DNA from: Ureibacillus acetophenoni
GTDB lineage: Bacteria > Bacillota > Bacilli > Bacillales_A > Planococcaceae
DNA length: 64,000 bases
Assembly (NCBI RefSeq): GCF_900220965.1
Contig: NZ_OBQC01000010.1
Span: forward strand, 62,001-126,000
Direction of reading: 5' to 3'
Part shown: one piece after another, positions 44,224-51,968 of the stretch
Layout of the letters: every line of letters starts with the position of its first letter
Position numbering within the stretch: position 1 is the first letter of the stretch
Made by a program: the position numbers and the translations under genes
The notes under the pieces: model-generated
What the model was told of the DNA's origin: nothing
Seen by the model: only the letters and a program-made list of their open reading frames with translations
The model's database searches: none

Positions 44224-45260
44224 TTGTTAGATGAAATAAAAGATGTGATTAACCAATTGGATGAAAAAGAATCAAAATCTTTATTACTTCAATTCTTTTT
44301 ACGTATGCAAACTGTTGAGGAACGAAAGGGCTATTCTGAAGAGCAATTCTTCTTAGATATAAAAAATACATACAATGAACTGCTAGAGTATAAGAAAAAT
44401 CAAGCAAGAGCCGAACTAGCACAATTTTACACTACACATATAGTTTTTGGAGATTCGTCTGCTGGTAGCTTGAAGCTAGCTTTAAAAGAGTTAGGTTTAA
44501 ATGAACAAGAAAGAATAATTAACCTTTCAGACTTATTTTCAATCGGTCCAATTGGGAATTTGCATGATTCACAAGGTGTTGCGAATCGTTTTGAATGGTT
44601 AAGAAAACATATAAATATAGATGAGGAAGTTCTTTTACATTATGAAAATCAGTTTAAACAAACGATAGAAACATCGAACAAACGCCAAGTCACCACCCGA
44701 TTATTATCTGGACTGGAGACAACGCGCATGAACAAACAGGGTTACGATTTGTTCTCTATCTATTAAAAGAGAAAACAAATGAAATGGTCATCATCAATAC
44801 AAATGAGGCATATAAAGCTCATTTTAATCGAGCTGAATTCGAATTTACTTCATTACATACGGGTGAACTTTCGGCTGAGCTACTTAAACAAATCTATGAA
44901 AAGAAGAAAAGTAGCCATGCATTCACTCAAACGGAACGTCATGCATTGGAGCAGCAGTGGGTGCAACTTTGCGAGGATCAGGATGTTTTAAGAATTTGGG
45001 AAACTGACAAAATAATAAGTGTTCCAGAGACTTTCTACGATGAGTACATTATTCAGACAGTGAAGAAGGTTCATGAGGAGAAAAAACACAATGATTTTAT
45101 AAAATCAGCTCGAATAATAGGAGAAGTGATTGGTCATTTAAATCAGTATGTTGGCGACCAATTTATCGAATATCGCATCAGACGGTTAATCGTTGACGGT
45201 ATCTTTGATATGGAAGGTGTTCCGAAGGGGATGCGATACTATAGTATTAAAATGCGATAA
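44224..45260 (+). pseudogene. Frameshifted DUF1835/DUF3658 protein
   Basis: The TTG start follows GGCGAGAGG. The first frame carries the DUF1835 start (THIVFGDSSAGSLKLAL, INLSDLFSIGPIGNL) and ends at 44766. Around 44665-44678 the homologous reading shifts by one base to IEQTPSHHPIIIWTGDNAHEQTGLRFVLYLLKEK and continues in that frame to 45260, including the DUF3658 end (FIKSARIIGEVIGHLNQYVGDQFIEYRIRRLI). The whole would be about 345 residues. Function unknown; only the frameshift breaks it. Confidence 0.85.
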
Positions 45261-45491
45261 TGCTAAAAGTTTCTAACGGGCAGTGTGCATCATGGATGGA
45301 TGGCAATCATTAAATATGTCTTGGAGAGTGATCATGTGGCTAGGTTGAAACCATATGTGAATATAGTAGTTGTTATAGCATTATGTGGCATCGTATGGTT
45401 GGTTCATCCAGCGAAGCTACAAGTAAAAGAATTAGAAAAAGGCATTGGTTATCATGAAGTGACCCCTAAAAGTTAGACACGGTTATTTCAC

Positions 45492-46337
45492 TTATGCAGC
45501 TTGGTTAAAATGAGTTCGGTACTGTACCGGACTCATTTTTAATTTTGCCTTCATGCGTTTCGTGTTGTAATACGTTATATAGTTTTCAAGTTCCTTTTTG
45601 AAATGCTCGACACTATCGAACTCTTTTAAGTACAGAAATTCAGACTTCATAATGCCAAAGAAATTCTCCATTACAGAGTTGTCGTAACAGTTTCCTTTAC
45701 GGGACATACTTTGAGTAATCCCTCTTGATTCAAGGGCATGACGATATGACTTCATTTGATAATGCCATCCTTGATCCGAATGCATTAATAATTGATGTTC
45801 CTCTGGCAGCTTTCCTAATGCTTTCTCTAACATATCTGAAACAAGTGAATAGGTTGGTCTATTACCAATTGTGTATGTAATTATTTCTCCATTAAATAAG
45901 TCTAAAACAGGCGATAAATAGAGCTTTTCACCAAATAATTTAAATTCCGTAATATCCGTTACCCACTTCTCGTTTGGTGCATCAGCTTTAAAATTACGAT
46001 CTAAAATATTCGGGGCAATTTTACCAACTGTTCCTTTATAAGATTTATACTTTTTCATTCGAACAATGCTTTTTAAGCCTAAGGCTTTCATAATGCGCTG
46101 CACTTTCTTATGATTAACTTTTTTCCCACGATTAGCTAGCTCATCTCGAATACGGCGGTACCCATAACGGCCTTCGTGTTCGTTATAAATGGCTTGAATT
46201 TCAACTTTTAGCTCGATATCTGGATCTGGTCGATTCAACTTCTTCACTAAATCATAATACGTGCTACGTGGAATGCCTGCGAATGCCACAAGCGCCTTCA
46301 CCGAGTATTTATGCCTTAATTCATAGATGACCTTCAC
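45492..46337 (-). CDS. IS150-type transposase OrfB (DDE integrase core)
   Basis: 281 residues beginning at a GTG that overlaps the end of orfA by 4 bp. An HTH_21-type region (NEHEGRYGYRRIRDELANRG) precedes the rve catalytic core: Asp in WVTDITEF, Asp in LLMHSDQGWHYQ and Glu in NCYDNSVMENFFGIMKSE. All three catalytic acids are present, so the enzyme is probably active, made by translational coupling or frameshifting with OrfA. Confidence 0.93.
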   Translation of the reverse strand: MKVIYELRHKYSVKALVAFAGIPRSTYYDLVKKLNRPDPDIELKVEIQAIYNEHEGRYGYRRIRDELANRGKKVNHKKVQRIMKALGLKSIVRMKKYKSYKGTVGKIAPNILDRNFKADAPNEKWVTDITEFKLFGEKLYLSPVLDLFNGEIITYTIGNRPTYSLVSDMLEKALGKLPEEHQLLMHSDQGWHYQMKSYRHALESRGITQSMSRKGNCYDNSVMENFFGIMKSEFLYLKEFDSVEHFKKELENYITYYNTKRMKAKLKMSPVQYRTHFNQAA

Positions 46338-46846
46338 TTTGTCTTCTTTGGTGATTTTTCCTTGGATTGAACTAAGGCGTTCAACTTTTTTAAATACTCG
46401 TTTTCCATACGTAGACGGTTGATTTCTGCTTGAAGTGCTTCTGGTGATCCCTCTATTGGAGTTTGTTTTGGTTGTTTAGATGTTTCTTTCTTCATGGATG
46501 GGCGCCCCTTATTCTTTGATTGAAGGGCACCAAATCCTTTTGTTTCGAATTGTTTTTTCCAACTATCAAGTGTAGAAGGACTTGGTATGTTGAAGATAGC
46601 TGCTGTTTCCCGCGAGGATGTACCGTGTTCAATCATGTAATTTAGTACATCTAGTTTAAACTGTGCTGAATAATTTGTATACCGTTTTACAAATGCTTCT
46701 ACACCGTGATACTCAATTTGTTTCGCCCATTTAAGAATTGCTGAATTATTAGTTCCAATTGATTTAGCAATTTCATATGAACTTTCTTTGCCTTCCAAGT
46801 AGCGAAGAGCTGCTTGTATTTTTTCCTCTGTTGTATATTTAGCCAT
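46334..46846 (-). CDS. IS150-type transposase OrfA (helix-turn-helix)
   Basis: 170 residues from the ATG at 46846 with GGAGGTG upstream. Two helix-turn-helix units (YEIAKSIGTNNSAILKWAKQ and SRETAAIFNIPSPSTLDSWKK) bind the terminal repeats, and a leucine-zipper-like coiled coil (LQAEINRLRMENEYLKKLNAL) ends the protein. It is intact and overlaps orfB. Confidence 0.92.
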   Translation of the reverse strand: MAKYTTEEKIQAALRYLEGKESSYEIAKSIGTNNSAILKWAKQIEYHGVEAFVKRYTNYSAQFKLDVLNYMIEHGTSSRETAAIFNIPSPSTLDSWKKQFETKGFGALQSKNKGRPSMKKETSKQPKQTPIEGSPEALQAEINRLRMENEYLKKLNALVQSKEKSPKKTK

Positions 46847-47307
46847 AAAAAAATGCACCTCCAATTGTTAGATGTGTGTCTAACAATTGGGGTGCAGTTC
46901 ATCAATATAAAGATACAAACAGATACTTATTTTTAATGGTAGATAAATTAATTAAATGGAATTATAATCAACCGCTAACCGATGCAGAAGTCGATTATTT
47001 TACACACCTTTCTGCAGATTTTTCACGCACAGCAAATTTGCTGCTTTCTAACGGTTATGAATTCAATGTCCATCGTGAATGGAAATATCGAATAGATGAT
47101 ATTGAAAGATATATAAATGATTATTTATATGGCTCTACGTTATCCGAAGTAGATATCGAGGATTTAAATCAAGCACTATACGCAACTAAATTTATAACCA
47201 TGGACCTAAAAGAAATAAGAAGTGACCGAGACTTCTACAAAGCAATGCATGATGAACACCATGAAATGGTCGAAAGAGTTAAAGAACGTTTAGCAATGAA
47301 ATATTAA

Positions 47308-47477
47308 TTATAAGAAGCTACTAACGAGGGAATATAGTTTAGTATGCAGGTATTCTATTTTATTAGTTAAATAGATGAAAAGGTTGTTAAATCTTATTCG
47401 CATTTTTTAGATGAAAGAGAATATCCAAATAATATATTTATAGAGATGACTAAATTCACTTTTTTGGGAGAGTTGAT
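47308..47477 (+). other. Boundary motif and possible gene remnant
   Basis: CTACTAACGAGGGAATATAG then TTTAG (47320-47345) is a degenerate boundary motif. From about 47388 an unstarted frame reads KSYSHFLDEREYPNNIFIEMTKFTFL, which looks like a coding fragment with no start or ribosome binding site. It may be the tail of a lost cassette gene. Confidence 0.4.
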
Positions 47478-47882
47478 TTGAAGAAATTAGTTGTTTTATT
47501 AGTAACAATGATACTTTTAACAGCTTGTTCAGAAACGACTAACGGTTATACGTTTAATGGAGAAAGTGAACATTGGGAAGCGGTATACTCCTATATTGGA
47601 AAAGTGAAATGGAGGGGAGAGGATACAGATAGTTATGAGTTCAAATTGCATTATAAAGGTTCTTTAGAAGAAATGTCATCATTACAAAAAATTGAATACA
47701 CATTTGAAACTTTTGATATGAGAGTTTATGAATCTCAAGAATTCACGGAACCTCCATCTACATTAACATTTTCAGGAAGTTCAAAAGGTGGGGGGGAAAT
47801 AGCTAAAGATGCAGTAATAAAAGTAAATGTGAAATGGAATGACTTTGAAGAATCATTCGAACTTCATAATTATAGTAAGTAG
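47478..47882 (+). CDS. Lipoprotein of unknown function
   Basis: 134 residues from a TTG with GGGAGAG upstream. Signal peptide MKKLVVLLVTMILLTAC with lipobox LTAC (Cys17). The mature part is beta-rich (HWEAVYSYIGKVKWRGEDTDSYEFKLHYKG and DAVIKVNVKWNDFEESFELHNYSK), resembling small immunoglobulin-like lipoprotein domains of bacilli. Single gene followed by a boundary motif. Confidence 0.75.
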   Translation: MKKLVVLLVTMILLTACSETTNGYTFNGESEHWEAVYSYIGKVKWRGEDTDSYEFKLHYKGSLEEMSSLQKIEYTFETFDMRVYESQEFTEPPSTLTFSGSSKGGGEIAKDAVIKVNVKWNDFEESFELHNYSK

Positions 47883-47886
47883 TTTT

Positions 47887-47915
47887 TATTGAACTAAAGG
47901 GGCAGGTTAGTTAAA
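47887..47915 (+). repeat. Boundary motif upstream of the second DUF4190 cassette
   Basis: TTGAACTAAAGGGGCAGGTT then AGTTAAACAAGAACAAGATG opens a stretch that is highly similar, base for base, to 40190-40300 upstream of the first DUF4190 gene. Confidence 0.75.
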
Positions 47916-48120
47916 CAAGAACAAGATGTAATAATAGGTTTATTAAAGTCGCTGTTTGAAGACTAAATATATGGAAACTTATAAAAGGATCCTTTTGGGA
48001 TTCTATTTTCATAGCTTTACTCATAATCTTTAGTATAGGTAATTATCTCTTCAAGATATATATTTTTAATTATAGGTTTGACAATGGAGAAGGAATGTTA
48101 ATTTAATAGGAGATATTGAT

Positions 48121-48378
48121 ATTAAGGCTAATATTAAGATGAATAACAAAGGTATCGTATCACTGGTTTTTGGTGTTCTTTCAATTGCAACTTCTTTTTT
48201 AGCAGTAGGCTTTATACTTGGGATTGTTGGGCTGATTTTTGGTGTTATTGGGTTAGGACAAATTAACCGTTATAGACAAAGTGGAAAGTTAGAAGCTTTA
48301 GGAGGTATTATTTGTTGTCTATTTGGCATATTCCTCACGATAAAGTCATCCATTTCAATAATGCTATTATTAAGCTAA
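48121..48378 (+). CDS. Small DUF4190-like membrane protein, copy 2, probable ATT start
   Basis: 85 residues from ATT 48121, which is 8 nt after AGGAG, or 79 from ATG 48139, which is 26 nt away. The ATT site is in the same place and frame as in copy 1 at 40410; relative to copy 1 there is a 12-bp insertion between the ATT and the conserved NNKG. The two helices are nearly identical to copy 1 (FVAVGFILGI becomes FLAVGFILGI). It is the second member of a duplicated cassette. Confidence 0.72.
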   Translation: MKANIKMNNKGIVSLVFGVLSIATSFLAVGFILGIVGLIFGVIGLGQINRYRQSGKLEALGGIICCLFGIFLTIKSSISIMLLLS

Positions 48379-48379
48379 A

Positions 48380-48452
48380 CTAAGGCGTTGATCCAAGAGG
48401 ATTCAGCGCCCTTTTTATTGAACTTATTGTACTAACGGGGCAGGTAATGCGA
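48380..48452 (+). repeat. Terminator plus CTAACGGGGCAG boundary element
   Basis: GGCGTTGATCC-AAGA-GGATTCAGCGCC hairpin followed by CTTTTTATTG, then AACTTATTGTACTAACGGGG and CAGGTAATG. It matches the 40657-40730 element closely. Confidence 0.85.
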
Positions 48453-48484
48453 GAAGAATCAAATGAAAAGGGGGAGATTCGGTT

Positions 48485-48733
48485 ATGGAAGAAAATTGGA
48501 ATGGCAAGGGAAAGGTTAACGAAAATAAAATAATGATGAGAGAAGCAGGCTTAATAGTATTAGCAATAATACTTTTTCTTCAATACTTTAAACTAGCTGC
48601 TTACCTGTCAGATAAGTACTTTTTTGACAATCATTTTATGAGTTATCTTGTCTTGATTTTAGGAATTCCATTATCTTACTTTGCTACGAAATATTTAGTG
48701 AAGGTAATTAAAAAAGTAATAAAAATAAAGTAG
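48485..48733 (+). CDS. Small two-helix membrane protein
   Basis: 82 residues after AAAAGGGGGAG. A hydrophilic N-terminus (EENWNGKGKVNENKIM) is followed by helices at EAGLIVLAIILFLQYFKLAAYL and FMSYLVLILGIPLSYFATKYLV and a basic tail. Unknown family. Single gene in the cassette-like region; no clear boundary element follows. Confidence 0.6.
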   Translation: MEENWNGKGKVNENKIMMREAGLIVLAIILFLQYFKLAAYLSDKYFFDNHFMSYLVLILGIPLSYFATKYLVKVIKKVIKIK

Positions 48734-48846
48734 TGAGTATATCAATACACAATAAATGGTTAATAAACGAACGAAGGTTTTAGTACAAGAATGAGGGTAG
48801 CTTAATAAGATTGATAACACCATAATTAATCAAGGGGGAAAGATTT

Positions 48847-49329
48847 TTGGAAAATGAAAAACTTATCCTTTGGGAACCCATTAAAAATAATCCATTCGAG
48901 CGATTTTATAACGTGATGGATTTAAGAACACTGCAATGGAATGGCAATTTCGAATTATCCTTTTTAGATCACCAGAATAATAGGATGTATCATTTCACTT
49001 ATAAGCAAGATGAAGCAAATTTCTATGCAATTCGCCATTTTCGTATGCTTGAAGAATTTTGCTGGACTAATTATGAAACGCTAATAGATTTATAACGAGA
49101 AGAAAGGGCTGCAGCTGGCTTACCGACGTTAACATATAATCCTACTTTTTATAAAGTACAAAATTCTAGATTTCTATCTTGGTATAGAAGGATGGATCCA
49201 TCTTTACCTTCGCCTCAAAACTGCTGTATTGAACATCATTTGTATATTTCTGCAAATTATTTTATTGATGTATTAACCGAACAACAGCCCTTGATTACCG
49301 TATCTTCATTGAAATCTGGTAATGAATAG
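48847..49329 (+). pseudogene. Unknown protein gene interrupted by an in-frame stop
   Basis: The TTG start follows AAGGGGGAA. The first 82 codons (ENEKLILWEPIKNNPFERF to NYETLIDL) end at TAA 49093. The same frame then stays open for 77 codons with typical coding composition (REERAAAGLPTLTYNPTFY to ITVSSLKSGNE) and stops at 49327. One nonsense change would explain this. The rebuilt protein is about 160 residues. A boundary motif follows the second stop. Family not recognised. Confidence 0.65.
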
Positions 49330-49355
49330 ATAACGGGGTAGGGTTAGTTTAACAA
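49330..49355 (+). repeat. CTAACGGGGCAG boundary motif
   Basis: GATAACGGGGTAGGGTTAGT then TTAACAA lies directly after the second stop of the interrupted gene and about 40 bp before the next start. Confidence 0.7.
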
Positions 49356-49395
49356 TGGGATAGGAATTAATGTTAATTTTAAGGGGTGTATACTA

Positions 49396-49746
49396 TTGGT
49401 ATCAACTTTAGATAAAGAATTTATCCGATTAAAAAGAACATCGCAATTTGCCAATCGAGCAAGGAAATTTAAGGTCTACCTGGATAATCAATATATAAAT
49501 GATATAGCAAATGGAGAAGAAATTTCCATACCTGTTAGAGCAGGAAGTCATCAATTACATATAACAATAGATTGGGTTAAGAGTGAAAAATATGAAATAG
49601 AATTAGCTAAAGGAGACAATATAAATTTGTTATGTGGCTCTCCTTTAAAGGGGATAATATTATGGATTCCTTTTGTTGCCTTAATATCGACATTCGTTCC
49701 AAAGTGGTATCTTTTTATCAAAAAAGTTGATTCGGAACCTTTCTAA
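49396..49746 (+). CDS. PEGA-like small protein with C-terminal membrane helix
   Basis: 116 residues from a TTG with TAAGGGGTG upstream. Residues 20-75 (FKVYLDNQYINDIANGEEISIPVRAGSHQLHITID) fit a PEGA-type beta domain, common in surface or envelope proteins. Residues 85-110 (PLKGIILWIPFVALISTFVPKWYLF) are hydrophobic and probably anchor it in the membrane. Function unknown. Confidence 0.65.
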   Translation: MVSTLDKEFIRLKRTSQFANRARKFKVYLDNQYINDIANGEEISIPVRAGSHQLHITIDWVKSEKYEIELAKGDNINLLCGSPLKGIILWIPFVALISTFVPKWYLFIKKVDSEPF

Positions 49747-49779
49747 CGAAATTCTTTTGAATAATAGCCTTCTTCCATT

Positions 49780-49860
49780 AACGAAGGCGTTGATCCAAGA
49801 AGGATTAATTTCCTTTTTTGTTGATCTTATTGTACTAACGGGGCAATTTTGTTGAACAAG
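49780..49860 (+). repeat. Terminator plus CTAACGGGGCAG boundary element
   Basis: GGCGTTGATCC-AAGAA-GGATTAATTTCC with T-run (49786-49820), then TTGATCTTATTGTACTAACG and GGGCAATTTTGTTGAACAAG. Third near-identical copy of the long form. Confidence 0.85.
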
Positions 49861-49918
49861 GAAATGTTCCTAATTTGTCGAATTAGATAAATAAGAGATA
49901 AAAAGGGGGAGCAACAAA

Positions 49919-50395
49919 GTGAATGTGAACGATTTAATAATTTTAAACTTTGAAGAAATTAGACGTAGAAGTATAAAGGTATGGAAAGCAATACCCAGCA
50001 ATATGTTAGATTGGAAACCTGATGAAGATGCAATGACTTGTGCGGAAATGATTAGACATATATTACAAGGTGAATTTCTTTACCATCAAGTTCTAATTGG
50101 AGGTGGAAGCAAGGCACTATCCGATATAACTAATCCATTTGATGGAAAAGAATTTACAACTGTGGATAATGAGATTATCTTTGCCAAACCCTATCGTGAC
50201 GATTTCATAGACTATATCAAAAAGTTAAGTGTAAGTGATTTGGAGAGTGTTGAAATAGACCGTTCCGATGTGGGTTATGTTAGAAAACTTGGGGATATGT
50301 TACTCCGAATTGCTTATCACGAATCTGTTCACACAGGTCAGCTATTAGACTATATGAGGACAATGGGGATTGAACGTCCAAAAATATGGGACTAA
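49919..50395 (+). CDS. DinB-family protein
   Basis: 158 residues from a GTG 10 nt after GGGGGAGC. DinB-fold histidines are in MIRHILQGEFLYHQVLIGG and IAYHESVHTGQLLDYMRTMG. The N-terminal helix (LNFEEIRRRSIKVWKAIPSNMLDWKPDEDAMT) is typical. It is a likely metal-dependent thiol S-transferase or related hydrolase. It shares only the fold with the DinB gene at 40780, so it is not part of a recent duplication. Confidence 0.85.
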   Translation: MNVNDLIILNFEEIRRRSIKVWKAIPSNMLDWKPDEDAMTCAEMIRHILQGEFLYHQVLIGGGSKALSDITNPFDGKEFTTVDNEIIFAKPYRDDFIDYIKKLSVSDLESVEIDRSDVGYVRKLGDMLLRIAYHESVHTGQLLDYMRTMGIERPKIWD

Positions 50396-50399
50396 TTTT

Positions 50400-50478
50400 T
50401 TATTGAACTAACGGGGGCGTTAATCCAAGAAGGATTAATGCTTTTTTTATTGAAGTTTAATAACGGTACGAATGAGTA
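50400..50478 (+). repeat. Boundary element (CTAACGGGGGCGTTAATCC form)
   Basis: TTGAACTAACGGGGGCGTTA then ATCC-AAGAA-GGATTAATGC and TTTTTTTATTG (50402-50450), followed by a second degenerate AATAACGG motif. Here the motif and the terminator stem are fused in the opposite order to the long form. Confidence 0.8.
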
Positions 50479-50516
50479 AGATATTTTACTACAAAGGGAT
50501 TACTAGGGGGGATTGA

Positions 50517-51047
50517 ATGTCCACTATAAACAGTAATACAAAAATTTATATTCGGACTGGAAGATTAGATGATGCGGAAGCTGTTTTAGCCGTACAGAAT
50601 TCAGTTATATCCGAAGGTGAATACTTAATAACTGTTACGGAAGAGTTTAATAAAACACCTGCTCAACAAAGGGAATGGATAAAAAAGCTAATAGAAAATG
50701 ATAGAGAAACGTTAATTGTAGCTGAAGCGAACGGTGAACTTGTTGGTTGGATCGTCTTTCTTTGCCAAAATAGACTTAGATTAGCCCACACCGGTTCCTT
50801 TGGAATGATGATATTAAAAAACTACAGAGGTATGGGGATTGGAAAAATGCTATTGAAGGCTTTATTAGAATGGGCAGAAAGAAATCCTTTAATTGAGAAA
50901 GTATCTCTTGGAGTTTTCTCAACAAATCATAGGGCGATTTCTTTATATAAAAGTATGGGGTTTGTAGAGGAAGGTCGTAAAATAAAAGAAATTAAGTTAA
51001 ATGAAAATGAATACGTAGACGACATTCTTATGTATAAATGGGTTTAA
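50517..51047 (+). CDS. GNAT-family N-acetyltransferase
   Basis: 176 residues after AGGGGGGATTGA. The acetyl-CoA loop is LKNYRGMGIGKMLLKALLEW (R-G-M-G-I-G), followed by VSLGVFSTNHRAISLYKSMGFVEEGRK, typical of the RimI/PhiN-like group. It transfers acetyl to an amine, with substrate unknown. Stand-alone cassette-type gene. Confidence 0.9.
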   Translation: MSTINSNTKIYIRTGRLDDAEAVLAVQNSVISEGEYLITVTEEFNKTPAQQREWIKKLIENDRETLIVAEANGELVGWIVFLCQNRLRLAHTGSFGMMILKNYRGMGIGKMLLKALLEWAERNPLIEKVSLGVFSTNHRAISLYKSMGFVEEGRKIKEIKLNENEYVDDILMYKWV

Positions 51048-51228
51048 CTTTGTAAGATCCGCAGAAACTATTAAAATGCTTGTCAAAAACATCATCCTGT
51101 AATTCCGGAGAACTAGTCTAAATACACTATCTTCAGAGATTAAGTAAATAATCCCATTGTTCATTCTTCTTTTTTATATCTATAATTATTTTATAATTTT
51201 GAACGGCTAGATATAAAGGAGTTTAGGG

Positions 51229-51516
51229 ATGGACTACACAATAGTTGGGCTATTGCTCATTGCTTTTCTAATTGGAGGCGTAATTTATACTGGAATAAAG
51301 AAGATGGTCCCCGAGTTTCATAAGGAATTATTCTTTCTTCTAGTTATGATTGTTGTAAATATATTTACTGGTTTACTTGCATTTTTTATGGGGGCAATCG
51401 CGACTCAGACAGGGGGCGCAGCAGGATTTTGGTTAATTTTCTTAGCCGTAGAAGGAATTCCGTTTTTACTTTTCCTTCTTAGTGTGTACTTACTTTATCG
51501 CAAGGTAAGTAGATAA
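51229..51516 (+). CDS. Small three-helix membrane protein
   Basis: 95 residues after ATAAAGGAG. Helices at YTIVGLLLIAFLIGGVIYTG, LFFLLVMIVVNIFTGLLAFFMG and AAGFWLIFLAVEGIPFLLFLLSVYLLY, with a basic C-terminus. No family recognised. It is the last + strand gene of the cassette-like region and is followed by a boundary hairpin. Confidence 0.65.
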   Translation: MDYTIVGLLLIAFLIGGVIYTGIKKMVPEFHKELFFLLVMIVVNIFTGLLAFFMGAIATQTGGAAGFWLIFLAVEGIPFLLFLLSVYLLYRKVSR

Positions 51517-51525
51517 TCGATAGAT

Positions 51526-51572
51526 CGACCGGGGCATTAATTCAAGAAGGATTAATGTCTCTTTTTATTGAA
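51526..51572 (+). repeat. Boundary terminator element
   Basis: ACCGGGGCATTAATTCAAGA then AGGATTAATGTC and TCTTTTTATTG: the same hairpin family (GGCATTAAT/ATTAATGTC), preceded by a degenerate GACCGGGGC. Confidence 0.7.
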
Positions 51573-51637
51573 GTATTAAATGACTTAGTTAAAAGAAGAA
51601 GGGTAGTCGATTTATTCGAATACTCTTCTTGATTAAC

Positions 51638-51871
51638 CTAAATCAACATAAAACTTTGAATAGATACATAGAGTGCAAATGCAAATACGACGATTAATAA
51701 CCAACCCATTATCTTTCTTCCTTTTTGCATTTCTTGGATTCCCGTCACCAACATAGTTAAACCTAAAAATAGCATCATATATGCTTGATATCTGAAGTTT
51801 TGAGTAATTAATCCATAACCGGCTAATGCCAATGTTAGAATCGAAAATATAACCCGTAAAGTCATTAACAT
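51638..51871 (-). CDS. DUF3953-type small membrane protein
   Basis: 77 residues from the ATG at 51871, 9 nt after AAGGTGG. Three helices (LRVIFSILTLALAGYGLI, YQAYMMLFLGLTMLVTGIQ and IMGWLLIVVFAFALYVSIQSFML) match the DUF3953 pattern seen in Bacillus. Function unknown. It is on the minus strand, so it marks the end of the same-direction gene run. Confidence 0.72.
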   Translation of the reverse strand: MLMTLRVIFSILTLALAGYGLITQNFRYQAYMMLFLGLTMLVTGIQEMQKGRKIMGWLLIVVFAFALYVSIQSFMLI

Positions 51872-51968
51872 GTTTTCTACCACCTTCAACTAGATTTCCA
51901 GCTCACTAGTGTAATTTATTTCATTTAATAGTATAGCATTCTAGATTAATAAGAAGAGAGGGTTTCCA

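Larger units (their letters stand above)
45455..46901 (-). mobile_element. IS3-family (IS150-type) insertion sequence, apparently complete
   Basis: Ends begin TGAAGTGACCCC on the left and, read inward on the other strand, TGAACTGCACCCC on the right; both continue to TTAGACAC, giving imperfect terminal inverted repeats of about 26 bp. TCA is duplicated at both sides (45452-45454 and 46902-46904). Two overlapping minus-strand ORFs (orfA, orfB) make the transposase. Length 1447 bp. No other copy is in the window. It interrupts a cassette gene. Confidence 0.93.
45336..47307 (+). pseudogene. Single-helix membrane protein gene split by an IS element
   Basis: Left part 45336-45454 starts at GTG, 9 nt after GGAG, and encodes MARLKPY, a transmembrane helix (VNIVVVIALCGIVWLV) and KELEKGIGY. 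Right part 46905-47307 resumes with YKDTNRYLFLMVDKLIKWNY and runs to KERLAMKY. Removing the element and one copy of the 3-bp target duplication restores one open frame of 174 codons. The protein would be membrane-anchored with a helical cytoplasmic or external domain. Unknown family. Confidence 0.85.

Noticed and set aside
39500-51600. Integron with attC sites
   Set aside because: The recurring element lacks the attC layout (RYYYAAC and GTTRRRY ends 57 bp or more apart with an imperfect hairpin), and no integron integrase gene is in the window; only a cassette-like analogy is kept.
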